A stretch of 64,000 nt of DNA from Firmicutes bacterium UBA1191 (GTDB taxonomy: Bacteria; Bacillota; Clostridia; Peptostreptococcales; Anaerovoracaceae): the NCBI GenBank assembly GCA_002310095.1, contig DBYH01000004.1:28225-92224 (forward strand), given 5' to 3'. Shown piece by piece: positions 1-9,400 of this stretch. Positions within the stretch are counted from its first letter, which is position 1. Every line of letters starts with the position of its first letter. The notes below the pieces were generated by a model that saw nothing but the letters and a program-made list of their open reading frames with translations, was not told the DNA's origin and searched no databases. Both the position numbers and the translations under genes were made by a program.

Positions 1-147
1 CTCGACATCGAATTCATCGTTGAATTCGCCCACTATCGCGACTATGTCAAGGGATGCCAGAATGTTATCATCGATCAGCCTCGTTTCATTTTCAAAATCG
101 ATATCACCTCTGATCCCTGTCAGTATTCCAAGTACTGTCTCTCTCAT
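1..147 (-). CDS. Acyl carrier protein (partial, C-terminus outside window)
   Basis: Only the first 49 residues are visible, because the gene runs off the left edge. The reading frame starts at ATG 147-145, two bases after the stop of the upstream ABC ATPase gene. Residues 24-35 (LIDDNILASLDI) match the helix II region of small acyl carrier proteins of the DltC/EPS type, with Ser32 as the probable 4'-phosphopantetheine site. The following FNDEFDVE is also typical of these proteins. It is probably not the fatty-acid AcpP, whose motif is DSLD rather than ASLD. Its place as the last visible gene of a teichoic-acid-like operon suggests it carries an acyl or aminoacyl group for envelope polymer modification, but the partner ligase would lie outside the window. 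Confidence 0.75.
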   Translation of the reverse strand, partial: MRETVLGILTGIRGDIDFENETRLIDDNILASLDIVAIVGEFNDEFDVE

Positions 148-149
148 TT

Positions 150-977
150 TTACTCCTGTTCTATATCCTTCTCTTCCATGCCGTCGCCGCCTTCGCTGCT
201 TTCACTGCTGTCTGGTTCCTCGTTCGGCTGTGTCGCCCGTTTGCTCAGCGCTCTGTATTTCTCATATATCTCTCTCGGCGTACCGTCAAAGGTAATTACT
301 CCATCCTCCATGAAAAGGCCTCTCGTGCATACGTTGTTCGTCATTCCGAGCTGGCTGGTCGAGATGACGAGGGTGACGTCGGGATGGGTTTCAAAATAAC
401 GCTGTATCTTATCGATGCACTCCTGCCTGATGTGTACGCCGCCGCTGTTAAAGTTCTCATCGATGATCATGATATCCGTGTCCATCAGGAGATGGACAGC
501 GAGGCAGATTCTGAGAGGAGTTCCCTTAGGCGCTCTCTTGAGAGGGATGTCGATGTAATCCTTCAGCTCCAGTTCCTCGATTATCTCTTCCACGTGATTC
601 TTGATCACTGCTTTCGGTATTCCTAGGACATTCGCTTTCAGATAGATGTTCTCCCTGCAGGTGGCCTCGTTTTCGAAGCCAGCCCTCATGTTCAGAAAGG
701 CGTTGACCTTGCCTCTCGTCCTGATTTTGCCTTTTGTAGGATAGATGACTCCGGCGATAATGCTGAGCAGAGACGTGCAGCCCGCCTCGACAGGCCCGGT
801 AACGATTACGCGCTCGCCTTTGTTTATCGTCAGGGAAACATCCCGGAGGGCGTGTTTTACCTCTGCGGCTTCCTTGCCGAAAAATATTCCTCTGACCCTC
901 TGGATATTTTTCTTGTATATGTTGTAGTTCTTTGTTATGTGTTCAAGTTGAATGACTGTATTATCCATCTTTTCCAT
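150..977 (-). CDS. Degenerate TagH-like ABC transporter ATP-binding protein
   Basis: This 275-residue protein aligns along its length with TagH/RfbE-type ATPases that power ABC-2 polysaccharide or teichoic acid export. The start at 977 has a GAGGA Shine-Dalgarno 8 nt upstream. Nearly all nucleotide-handling motifs are altered. The P-loop reads GPVEAGCTS at 61-69, with Cys67 in place of the invariant Lys. The signature region reads PKGTPLRI at 150-157 instead of SSGMxxR. The D-loop reads NSGG, and the H-loop position is Thr207 in STS. Walker B with DE at 173-174 is intact. The C-terminal tail is acidic and Ser/Glu rich. It follows the permease gene by 11 nt, so it should be the exporter's ATPase, yet it is unlikely to hydrolyse ATP normally. 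Confidence 0.85.
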   Translation of the reverse strand: MEKMDNTVIQLEHITKNYNIYKKNIQRVRGIFFGKEAAEVKHALRDVSLTINKGERVIVTGPVEAGCTSLLSIIAGVIYPTKGKIRTRGKVNAFLNMRAGFENEATCRENIYLKANVLGIPKAVIKNHVEEIIEELELKDYIDIPLKRAPKGTPLRICLAVHLLMDTDIMIIDENFNSGGVHIRQECIDKIQRYFETHPDVTLVISTSQLGMTNNVCTRGLFMEDGVITFDGTPREIYEKYRALSKRATQPNEEPDSSESSEGGDGMEEKDIEQE

Positions 978-988
978 TGTTTTTTCCT

Positions 989-1798
989 CTATAACACATC
1001 CGGAATCCTCTTAATGAGCTTCTTGTACATCATCAGTGCTATCAGAGCCATTATTGCGAGGATAATAAGGAAGCAGAGCAGTTTTACCGGTTCCTCGAAA
1101 AACCACACGTGTCTGCAGAAAGCATTTCTGTAACCTTCGACAATATAGGTTATCGGGTTGAAGAGGAATGCCTTTTGCAGTCCCGGAGTGAGTCCGTTAA
1201 CATCGAACAGAATGGCCGACAGCCAGAAAATTGCCTGATTGATGACCTGCAGGAAATTGTAGAAATCCTTATATACTACGGATATCAGCCCTGTTCCTAT
1301 GCTCCAGAAGAATGACGTGATGAACATGAGCGCCATGTAGAACGGAATCTGGATCCAGTATATGCTCGGCATGTTCCCGAAGATCAGGCTAACAACTATG
1401 CCGATAGCCAGCATTCCGAAGTGGAGCAGCATGTATGAAACGCATACTGTTGTAGGGAGCGTTCCCACAGGGTATTTCGCCCTTGAAACCAGAGCCGCGT
1501 ACTTTCTGAAGCAGGACGCGCCGTTCAGGATCATGTCCCTCATGTAGAAGAAGGCGATCATGCCGATCGACAGCCAGACGAAGTAAGGACAGATCAGTCC
1601 CTCAACGCCCTTGGCGGACTTGAAGCCTATGGAAATGGCGAAATAGAAGACGACAATGTACATTACCGGCTTGACAAAAGCCCATGCCAGACCCATGTCG
1701 GAGCCTCTGTATTTGGTCTTCTGATACGTTTTGGCAAGCTGCCACATCTGATCCCTGTGTTCGATATTCTCTTTTATCAGTTTAATAAGTGTTCTCAT
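989..1798 (-). CDS. ABC-2 type polysaccharide/teichoic acid export permease (TagG-like)
   Basis: This 269-residue membrane protein has about six hydrophobic segments and the ABC-2 permease layout of TagG/RfbD exporters: a cytosolic amphipathic N-terminus with the coupling segment YQKTKYRGSDMGLAW, then paired membrane helices. The start at 1798 was chosen over the upstream in-frame ATG at 1864 because the longer version would read deep into the end of rfbB, and MRTLIKLIKENIEHRD is the usual start for the family. It probably forms a dimer and moves a lipid-linked polymer outward. It lies directly after rfbB and just before the ATPase gene, in one transcription unit. The partner ATPase is degenerate, so the energy source for this permease is an open question. 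Confidence 0.85.
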   Translation of the reverse strand: MRTLIKLIKENIEHRDQMWQLAKTYQKTKYRGSDMGLAWAFVKPVMYIVVFYFAISIGFKSAKGVEGLICPYFVWLSIGMIAFFYMRDMILNGASCFRKYAALVSRAKYPVGTLPTTVCVSYMLLHFGMLAIGIVVSLIFGNMPSIYWIQIPFYMALMFITSFFWSIGTGLISVVYKDFYNFLQVINQAIFWLSAILFDVNGLTPGLQKAFLFNPITYIVEGYRNAFCRHVWFFEEPVKLLCFLIILAIMALIALMMYKKLIKRIPDVL

Positions 1799-1800
1799 CT

Positions 1801-2820
1801 TTATCTGTTCGAATACATCTTTTCGTAATACTGCTGGTATTCGCCGGAAATAATATTCTTCCACCAGCTTTCATTCTCAAGATACCAGTCGATGGTCTGT
1901 CTGATCCCATCCGCAAACATGGTGGTAGGAAGCCATCCCAGTTCATTGTGGATCTTCGTCGGGTCTATGGCGTAACGAAGGTCGTGGCCTTTGCGGTCGC
2001 CGACGAATGTGATGAGGCTTTCCGGTTTGCCTACCTGCTGAAGGATGATCTTCACGACCTCCAGGTTCGATTTCTCATTGTGACCGCCGATGTTGTAGAC
2101 CTCGCCTACCTTGCCTTTGTGTATTATCAGATCTATGGCTCTGCAGTGGTCCTCGACATAGAGCCAGTCGCGGACATTCTCTCCTGTTCCGTAGACAGGC
2201 AGCTCCTTGTCAGCCAGAGCGTTGGCTATCATCAGCGGAATCAGTTTCTCAGGAAACTGGTAAGGTCCGTAGTTGTTGGAGCATCTGCTGATGGTGACCG
2301 GAAGCCCGAAGGTCCTGTGGTAAGCCATGACCAGAAGGTCCGCCGCGGCCTTCGACGCCGAATAAGGGCTTGACGCCGTGATAGGCATGTCCTCCGTGAA
2401 GAATAAATCCGGTCTGTCCAGAGGCAGGTCTCCGTACACTTCATCGGTTCCCACCTGGTGGAACCTTTCCACTCCGTATTCATTGCAGGCGTCCATGAGC
2501 ACCTGAGTTCCCAGAATATTCGTCCTCAGGAATATGCCCGGGTCTTCGATGGATCTGTCCACATGGGATTCCGCGGCGAAGTTGACCACGATGTCGAACT
2601 TCTCTTCCTCGAAAAGTTTGAACACCGCTTCTCTGTCCGCCACGTCGCCTTTCACGAATCTGAATTTAGGGTTGTCCATGACGGGCTCCAGAGTCTCCAT
2701 GTTGCCCGCGTAAGTCAGCGCGTCCAGGCACACGATGTCGTAGTCCGGATGCGCGTCAAGCATGTAGAATACAAAATTCGCTCCGATGAATCCCGCTCCG
2801 CCTGTTACCAGTATTTTCAT
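1801..2820 (-). CDS. rfbB: dTDP-glucose 4,6-dehydratase
   Basis: The 339-residue protein is a full-length RmlB/RfbB. It has the N-terminal Rossmann motif GGAGFIG at 7-13, the catalytic TDE triad region at 125-127 and the YxxxK pair Tyr153/Lys157 in SPYSASK. It converts dTDP-glucose to dTDP-4-keto-6-deoxyglucose in the cytoplasm. An AGGAGG Shine-Dalgarno precedes the ATG at 2820. The enzyme acts after RfbA (21762-22625) and before the RffA-type aminotransferase (23364-24491), both encoded in the next minus-strand cluster, so the dTDP-sugar pathway is split between two clusters 19 kb apart. No rfbC or rfbD is seen in the window, which argues for an amino sugar rather than rhamnose. Confidence 0.96.
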   Translation of the reverse strand: MKILVTGGAGFIGANFVFYMLDAHPDYDIVCLDALTYAGNMETLEPVMDNPKFRFVKGDVADREAVFKLFEEEKFDIVVNFAAESHVDRSIEDPGIFLRTNILGTQVLMDACNEYGVERFHQVGTDEVYGDLPLDRPDLFFTEDMPITASSPYSASKAAADLLVMAYHRTFGLPVTISRCSNNYGPYQFPEKLIPLMIANALADKELPVYGTGENVRDWLYVEDHCRAIDLIIHKGKVGEVYNIGGHNEKSNLEVVKIILQQVGKPESLITFVGDRKGHDLRYAIDPTKIHNELGWLPTTMFADGIRQTIDWYLENESWWKNIISGEYQQYYEKMYSNR

Positions 2821-2841
2821 AGTTGTCCTCCTGATCTGTTG

Positions 2842-4083
2842 TTATCTGAACACCTCTGCCACGACGCGAGCGCTCGCGCCGCCGTCGTCGAGATAATTGT
2901 ATTTTTCGTTGAATGCCGCGTATCTGCTGTCAAGTTCGCCCTTGTCGGCGTTCCTGATAGCGTCCGCCAGCTGAGCTTCGTCTTCGATTATCGGTCCCGG
3001 AAGCTCATCCAGTGAAATGTAGAATCCTCTCACGTCGTCCCTGTACATCTCCAGGTCGTACATGAAGAAGATGATCGGCCGTTTCAGTATGGCGTAGTCA
3101 AAGAATACGCTCGAGTAGTCGGTGATGAGCATGTCCGCCGCCACATACAGATCATTGATTTCGTCATAGTCCGAAACGTCATAGATGAATCCCTCGTACT
3201 TGTCGAAATCGAATCTGTTGGCTACGAAGTAGTGGGCTCTGAAGAGAATGACGAAGTCGTCTCCTATCTCCTGCCTGAGCCTGTCGAAATCAACTTCCTC
3301 CTTGCAGACATATCCCACGCCGCTGGTGTGCTGGTTGTCTCTCCAGGTCGGCGCGTAGAGAATCACCTTCTTGTCCTCCGGTATGCCGAGCTCTCTTCTG
3401 AGTCTGACCACGTCATCCGGAGTGAAGTTGCTCAGGAAGTCGTTCCTCGGATATCCCTTCTCGATTATGATATCCTCCCTGCCTATGGCGTCCAGGCCAA
3501 AGGCTGAAATGAATTTCTCCGTGCAGAACCTCGAAGGCGATGTCATATAAGTGTACTTCTGGGCGTCGACGCTGTACTGCCTGCACAGCTCGGCCTTGGT
3601 CATCTTGGCGTTGGCCCCCTTGACCTGGATGTCGAACCCCAGGCGCTTGAGAGGCGTCCCGTGCCAGCACTGCAGGTATACCTGACCGTCCCGCAGAGGA
3701 ATAACGTCCGGCACTCTGGAATTCGTTACCCAGTACTTGGCCGTGGCGTAATACCTGTAATGATCGTCTGAGTTGTACTTGTACACCTTCGTCCTGCTGT
3801 TTTTCTCAAGGTGCCTGTACTTGTCGGGATCCTTGAAGAACCAGTAGAACTCGTAGTCATCGTAGTCAGGGTTCGAAAGCATGTACTCGTAAATAGCCCT
3901 CGGACTGTCAGCGTACTTGGTGCCCACGAAGGACATGAAAACAACAGCGTTGTCCTGAATAGGAAGCTTCGCCTGCTTTCTGTAGCGCTGCGTGTTCTTT
4001 CTGTACGCCGCTCCGTCGATCAGCCGCTTCAGGAATCTGCTTTTTTTCGAAATGTCATTTCTGATTTTCCATTTTAAGCTCAT
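2842..4083 (-). CDS. CDP-glycerol glycerophosphotransferase (TagF/TagB family), copy 1
   Basis: This 413-residue protein transfers glycerol phosphate (or a related polyol phosphate) from a CDP-activated donor to a teichoic-acid-like chain at the inner face of the membrane. The family motifs are clear: CWHGTPLKRLG, YPRNDFL, APTWRDNQ, FRAHYF and ITDYSSVFFDY. The N-terminus is basic and has no transmembrane segment. The 3' end of the upstream gene overlaps its start by 29 nt. It is clearly a tandem paralogue of that neighbour: both share the same motif spacing, and their C-terminal ends are nearly the same (FNEKYNYLDDG and FNEKFNYLDDG). Donor and acceptor specificity cannot be told from sequence. 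Confidence 0.92.
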   Translation of the reverse strand: MSLKWKIRNDISKKSRFLKRLIDGAAYRKNTQRYRKQAKLPIQDNAVVFMSFVGTKYADSPRAIYEYMLSNPDYDDYEFYWFFKDPDKYRHLEKNSRTKVYKYNSDDHYRYYATAKYWVTNSRVPDVIPLRDGQVYLQCWHGTPLKRLGFDIQVKGANAKMTKAELCRQYSVDAQKYTYMTSPSRFCTEKFISAFGLDAIGREDIIIEKGYPRNDFLSNFTPDDVVRLRRELGIPEDKKVILYAPTWRDNQHTSGVGYVCKEEVDFDRLRQEIGDDFVILFRAHYFVANRFDFDKYEGFIYDVSDYDEINDLYVAADMLITDYSSVFFDYAILKRPIIFFMYDLEMYRDDVRGFYISLDELPGPIIEDEAQLADAIRNADKGELDSRYAAFNEKYNYLDDGGASARVVAEVFR

Positions 4084-5314
4084 CTATTACTCTCCCCGCG
4101 GCATTCCCGTCATCCAGATAGTTGAATTTCTCATTGAATGCCCTGTACTTATCCCTGTATTCTTCTTCCGTCTCTTCGACACGTCTGATCGCGTCAACCA
4201 GTTCGTCCTCAGTCTTTAGTATCGGTCCCGGCAGTTCATCCAGCGAGAAGTAGAATCCTCTGATGTCGTTGGCGTACTGCTCCAGATCGTACATGTAGAA
4301 CAGGACCGGTCGCTTCAGGTTCGCGTAGTCGAAGAAAACGCTTGAGTAGTCGGTGATCAGCAGATCTGATATCAGGTACAGAGGCGTGATATCGTCAAGC
4401 GCCGAAACATCGTATACGAATCCCTCATATCTGGAAAAATCAAACTGGTTGGCTACGAAATAGTGGGCTCTGAACAGTATTACATATTCGTCGCCGAACT
4501 CTTCCCTCAGCCTGTCGAAATCCAGATGAGTGTCATAGGTGTATCCGCTTCCGTCATGCTGGTTGTCCCGGAAAGTCGGCGCGTAGAGCATCACTTTCTT
4601 CGACGCAGGAACACCCAGCTTCGTCCTTATCTCCTCCGCGTCCTTCTCTTCGTAATTGAACAGAAAGTCGTTTCTCGGATAACCTGTTTCTATAATGATA
4701 TCCTCTTTCCCCAGGGCCTTAAGATTGAACGCGCTCGTGAATTTCTCGGTGCTGAAGGCGGACGGCGATATGAAGTAATCATATCTCACCACATCCAGAT
4801 CGTTCTTCATCCTGATCTCCCTGAGAGAGTTAAGCACGTTACCCTTCTCCGCTTCTATGTCGCAGCGCAGCCTCTTGAGAGGAGTGCCGTGCCATGTCTG
4901 CAGGAAGACCTGTCCGTCCTTCCTGATGATCCCGTAGTCCAGATTCGAGTTCGTGATCACGTACTTCGCCGAGGCGCACGCTCTGTAATAGGCGTCCGAC
5001 AGAAGCTTCACCGTCTCCGCCCGTTTGAGCTGCGGTATGGCCGCCGCCTTCTCCGCGTCGTTCATGACCCATACGAAACGGTAGTCATCGAACTCGGGCC
5101 TGGAGATCATATACTCATAGATCGCCTTAGGGTTGTCCCCGTACTGCCTGCCCATGAAGGTCTCGAAGAGAACCATCTTCTCATCGATGTCCACCTTCTC
5201 CGCGATCCTCCTGTATCTGCTCTGTTTCAGAGCGACGTGGACCTTCCTGACGAACAGTCTGAGAGGTTCATTATGTTTTAATGTGTTTCTTATTACCTTT
5301 TTGACTTTTTCCAT
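4055..5314 (-). CDS. CDP-glycerol glycerophosphotransferase (TagF/TagB family), copy 2
   Basis: This 419-residue protein has the same architecture as its downstream neighbour: an N-terminal region (FMGRQYGDNPKAIYEYM), then TWHGTPLKRL, YPRNDFLFNY, APTFRDNQHD, FRAHYFVANQF and ITDYSSVFFDYA. The conserved His residues of the WHGT and RAH motifs, which in characterised TagF enzymes belong to the active site, are both present. It overlaps the next gene by 29 nt, which suggests translational coupling. Two adjacent paralogues may perform successive steps, for example priming and elongation, or use different polyol phosphates. Confidence 0.92.
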   Translation of the reverse strand: MEKVKKVIRNTLKHNEPLRLFVRKVHVALKQSRYRRIAEKVDIDEKMVLFETFMGRQYGDNPKAIYEYMISRPEFDDYRFVWVMNDAEKAAAIPQLKRAETVKLLSDAYYRACASAKYVITNSNLDYGIIRKDGQVFLQTWHGTPLKRLRCDIEAEKGNVLNSLREIRMKNDLDVVRYDYFISPSAFSTEKFTSAFNLKALGKEDIIIETGYPRNDFLFNYEEKDAEEIRTKLGVPASKKVMLYAPTFRDNQHDGSGYTYDTHLDFDRLREEFGDEYVILFRAHYFVANQFDFSRYEGFVYDVSALDDITPLYLISDLLITDYSSVFFDYANLKRPVLFYMYDLEQYANDIRGFYFSLDELPGPILKTEDELVDAIRRVEETEEEYRDKYRAFNEKFNYLDDGNAAGRVIDELKMENQK

Positions 5315-5325
5315 CAGTGCCTCTG

Positions 5326-6435
5326 TCAGTTCATCAGGCTGACAAGATAATCCGCCAGTTTTCCGGTGCAGTCTTCTGTATCGACTGAAATATATTTATC
5401 CCTGAACTCTCTAAGCTTCAGGTAGTCGTATTCTTCTTTCATCATTCCGGCCAGTTCCTCCGCGTCGGATGATGTGGCCTGAGGCATTTCCTTCGCCGGG
5501 TCGATGTTGAGTCCCACCTGCGCTTCATATTCCTCTATATCGTAGGTGTAGAAATACACAGGCTTTCCTGTCAGGGCCGCCTCAAGCCCCAGAGCCGAGT
5601 AGTCCGTGATCACCGCGTCGCAGGCCTTCAGCCAGTCGTAAGAACTGTACCTGCCGCCGTTTATGACGCCTTCCGGAATCTCTCCGTCCTCTTCATAAAC
5701 AGGATGCAGCCTGACGACCAGCTGGTATCTGTCTTTGTCGAGAGCCTCGGCCAGTTCCCTGACCTTCACAGTACCTCCCTTGCGGAAGGTCGGTACATAA
5801 AGAGCGATTTTCTTTTCCGGGTATATGCCGAACTCTTCGCGCATTTCAGCGCAAAGGCAGTCTTCCTCGCGCAGAATCTCATCTATGCGGGGAAGTCCGA
5901 GAAATACAAGCTGCTCCTCTTTCAGGTTCATTCCTCTGCTGAACAGCTTTCCCGTCTCCTCACCGGAACAGACCACGTGGTCGTACCTGCGGTGCATCTG
6001 CATGACCTCGGCGACATCGCGGCTATGGCCGGAAGGCTTGCTGATAGTCTGGTAACCGAACTGCTTGATAGCCGTCAGCGCGTGCCAGATCTGCACGACC
6101 TTTGTCTCGGGCTTGTGGTCCAGAACGCAGGCCGAAATGCAGTACCCGTCCAGAACGACTACCTTCGAGGTCGCCAGAGCGCGCATCTGCTTCAGCATGT
6201 GTCCCGTGTAGGACAGCACGCCCGCGGGTGACATCTTCAGCTTGCGGGCCAGGACCCTGCAGTCGATCTCCGGATGCTTTTCGGCCAGCTTGTCCGCCAG
6301 CATTCTGATGTCCATGGAGGGAACATCGCTCTGTCTGGAGATGAAGGTGATCCTGTCTCTCACCCTGCCCTTCCGGATAGGCGCATATGCAATTTTCAGG
6401 CAAGCAACGCCTGTCTTCAGAATCGCTTTTTTCAT
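5326..6435 (-). CDS. CDP-glycerol glycerophosphotransferase family protein, divergent copy 3
   Basis: This 369-residue protein belongs to the glycerophosphotransferase superfamily but is more divergent than its two neighbours. Motifs are QIWHALTAIKQFG in place of WHGTPLKR, FLGLPRIDEIL in place of YPRND, YVPTFRKGG, VRLHPVYE and ITDYSALGLEAAL. The active-site His of WHA and the HP motif are kept. Because WHGTPLKR is replaced, the acceptor is probably different from that of copies 1 and 2. It has its own promoter just upstream (6451-6479), so it may be transcribed independently of the double-domain gene before it. Confidence 0.85.
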   Translation of the reverse strand: MKKAILKTGVACLKIAYAPIRKGRVRDRITFISRQSDVPSMDIRMLADKLAEKHPEIDCRVLARKLKMSPAGVLSYTGHMLKQMRALATSKVVVLDGYCISACVLDHKPETKVVQIWHALTAIKQFGYQTISKPSGHSRDVAEVMQMHRRYDHVVCSGEETGKLFSRGMNLKEEQLVFLGLPRIDEILREEDCLCAEMREEFGIYPEKKIALYVPTFRKGGTVKVRELAEALDKDRYQLVVRLHPVYEEDGEIPEGVINGGRYSSYDWLKACDAVITDYSALGLEAALTGKPVYFYTYDIEEYEAQVGLNIDPAKEMPQATSSDAEELAGMMKEEYDYLKLREFRDKYISVDTEDCTGKLADYLVSLMN

Positions 6436-6450
6436 GTTCTTAATCTATTA

Positions 6451-6479
6451 ATTTTACCGTTTTTTGCGGTTTTTTTCAA
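6451..6479 (-). promoter_or_regulatory. Sigma-A-like promoter upstream of divergent glycerophosphotransferase
   Basis: On the minus strand a TTGAAA box (6479-6474) and a TAAAAT box (6456-6451) are separated by exactly 17 nt. The ATG of the gene lies at 6435, so the predicted RNA leader is only about 9 nt, with no clear Shine-Dalgarno. The 46-nt gap is unusually AT-rich for this cluster. Confidence 0.6.
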
Positions 6480-6481
6480 CT

Positions 6482-9400
6482 TTACAGGATTCCGTCCTTC
6501 TTGGCCATGGCGATGAAACGGTCCGTGTTTTTCCCGTCGTGGAAGGCCACGATCTTCCGGTAATTGTCCTCGTACTCCTGCTTTGGAGGATTGTCGTAGG
6601 ACTCCCTGACAGAAGCCCTGAGTTCTTCTTCGGTCATGCATATGTCGCCGAAGGCAAGATCCTCTGTCAGCATCAGGTGTGCGCTCTTTCCGTACTCCTT
6701 CATGCACTCGTCCTTATCCTTCCAGAAGAAGACTACCGAGGCGCCTCTGTAGAAGGCGTCGTAGGCGATGGATGAGTAATCGGTCACGAAAAGCCTCGTC
6801 CGGCTCAGTACGGTGTCGTATTTCATGCCCGGAGTGTAGTACTTCCACACAGGATCGTCCCCAAGCCCTTCGACCTGGTCCTGGATGAGAGGATGAGGCA
6901 GCACGACGAGTTTGTCCTTAAGATCCTCAGGCACGCTGTCCACGATCATCCGGAGCATCCTGTAATAACCTGTATCCTGGAGGCTGCCGGTGCCGCTGAC
7001 ATATTCCCAAGGTCTCCAGGTTGTCATCACGACGATTCTGTCAGCATCGGCTGAAACCTCATTTCTGTCGAACTTCAGGAGGCCGCATACGTAGATATCA
7101 CCGGCGTCATAATTGGTGTTGTCGGTGAAGTGCTCCGCTTCAAGCCGGGATGACGCTACGACTCTCTGCTTACCGCCGTTCTCGGACTTTCTGAAGAACT
7201 TCCTCTGCTCTGAATCCAGAGATACCATGTACATGACTCCGTGCTGGAGGAACACGTAGTTCTTGTTTCCCCTGAGAATGTGCTTCTTGAAAAGGCCGTT
7301 GCCTGATTTTTTCTCAAGACAGTGGTCCAGGGACTCCGATGAGATTATCGTCCTGGCCGCGAACATGTCGTAGTAATGGCGGAAGGAGTACCTGTCCACC
7401 AGCTTCGCCCTGTACTTCTGCCCTATTTCATCCATGTGATCGTATCCACGGTCCAGAATGTAGCGCACATCCTTCCTGCCGCTGTCCACGAGGCGCTCAA
7501 AGAGCACGGACGCGCTCTCTTCGTATCTTGCGCAATTCTTCTCATACAGCAGTACAGGTTTGTTCCATGGCGTTATCCTGGCAAGGGCGTAGGCCAGAGC
7601 CAGTTTGCGCTGTTCGGACGGGTTGTCCGATATGTTCTCAGGGCGCACCATCAGCCTGGCGAATCTGAAGTCCTCCTTCAGCTCGCACACCTGCTCCGAA
7701 CCCGGAATGCGGGTGACGCTGTTCGATGAGCCTCTGCTCTTTTCCTTTGACATTACCTGAACGTTGAGGTCCATTCCGTCGACCTTCATGATTATTCCCA
7801 TGAGATTGCTGGCGTACCAGGATTCTATTTCGCCTTCCGGAACAGAAACAGCAAACCTGCCTTTGCGCGTTTCAACGCCGCCGGCGGATGTTCTGCCTGT
7901 TTCCGTAAAACTCATCGGGTACGTGAACACATTCCCGTATACGCTGGAGCTTATCTCGAAGGCTTCCACCTGCAAGTCGCTCCGCGAACCCGTGCTGATC
8001 TGAAGCTCGCCGGAGATCTCGTCTTCTCCGCCGCTCCTGCTTATTTTAAGACCATCCATTCTGGCAATGATGCCGTCACACTTCAGTCCTTCCCAGAGCT
8101 CCAGATCCAGTCCGTCGACCTGAATCTCCCGGTCGAAGCGGCCGCGGAACGGTCCGATCCTGTCAGGATGCGGATAAAATGTCTCGTTCGGCTTGCCGTA
8201 GTATTCCTGGGGTATCCTGTAGATGGCCGTGGCCGCGCTTCCCGCGGTCATGATGCCGATCCTGTAGAAGATGTCTGTGTTCAGGAAGCGGATCTCCCTG
8301 CAGTTGACGTTTCCGAAGAGACGCCTGTACTCGCGCCTGAAATACTCTTCGGCCGTGCCGCCGCACCATCCGCGTGTCCTGTTGAAGTGGAGGGCCGCTC
8401 TTTCCTTTTTGCTCATGGTCCCGGTGCCCGCCAGGCGCAGGAAGCTTATGGACGGATCCAGCTTCTGCAGATACTCCACAGTGTGCTTTTCGATCTCGTT
8501 TTCGAAGGCGATGACTGTGTTGGCCTTTTCCTCGTCAGTGAGACCATTGATTATGTGATCCGTAAGCCTGCAGTGGATCTCCTTTTCCAGATCGCCGGCG
8601 TATATTACTGTAGTTTCGTTAGGTTTGTCCCATGACAATATCTCGAGTCCGCCGCTTTTTCCGTCGATCATGAGCTCCAGCAGCTTTTCGGAAGCGTTGC
8701 CGCAATTATAGTTGACCAGGTCGTTTCTCAGTTCATAAGGCTCGAACCCGCTTCCCATGGCTTCCGCGAGGCCCGCTTCATCATAGGCCATCTTGAAAGG
8801 AAGGGTCCTGATGTCGAAGTAAAAGCCCCTCTGACGCACGTACTCATCGTAATCGTACATGTAGAGGATGATCTCCCTGCCCGTCTGGGCGAAGTCCACC
8901 ATGACGCTTGAGTAGTCTGTTATGAGGGCGTCGCAGGCGCAGAGGAAATCATAGGTCTCGTACTCAGCCGGGAATGGTCTGGCCTTCCTGAATCCGCTGT
9001 AGTCCAGTCTGTCTCCGATGAGGAAATGGAAATTAACGAAGAGCTCATCGTCTTCGCCCATGCTGCTCTCAATCTGGGAAATAATCGCCGCGGCTTCGTC
9101 CACCTGCTTTCTGACGTCCGCGTTCCTGCCAGTGCCTCTCCAGGTCGGCATGTAGGCGTAGACCTTCTTGCCTGTCAGCCCGAATATTTCGCGGAGTTCC
9201 TTACGCTTCTCTTCATCGAAGAGGACATCGTTGCGCGGGTAATCGCACATGACGGCACTGTTACCGTACATGCGTCCGATCATGTAATCGTTCATCACGA
9301 TATCCTTCATGAAGGTGTCAGGCAAAAGCAGATAATCCGCCGCCAGGAAATTCTTCTGGACATTGCCTATGGATGTGGAATTAGATATGTCCGCTCTGCC

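Noticed and set aside
6455..6480. Terminator-like hairpin ACCG/CGGT followed by T-run on the plus strand
   Set aside because: The stem is only 4 bp, no plus-strand gene precedes it, and the same bases form a better minus-strand promoter.
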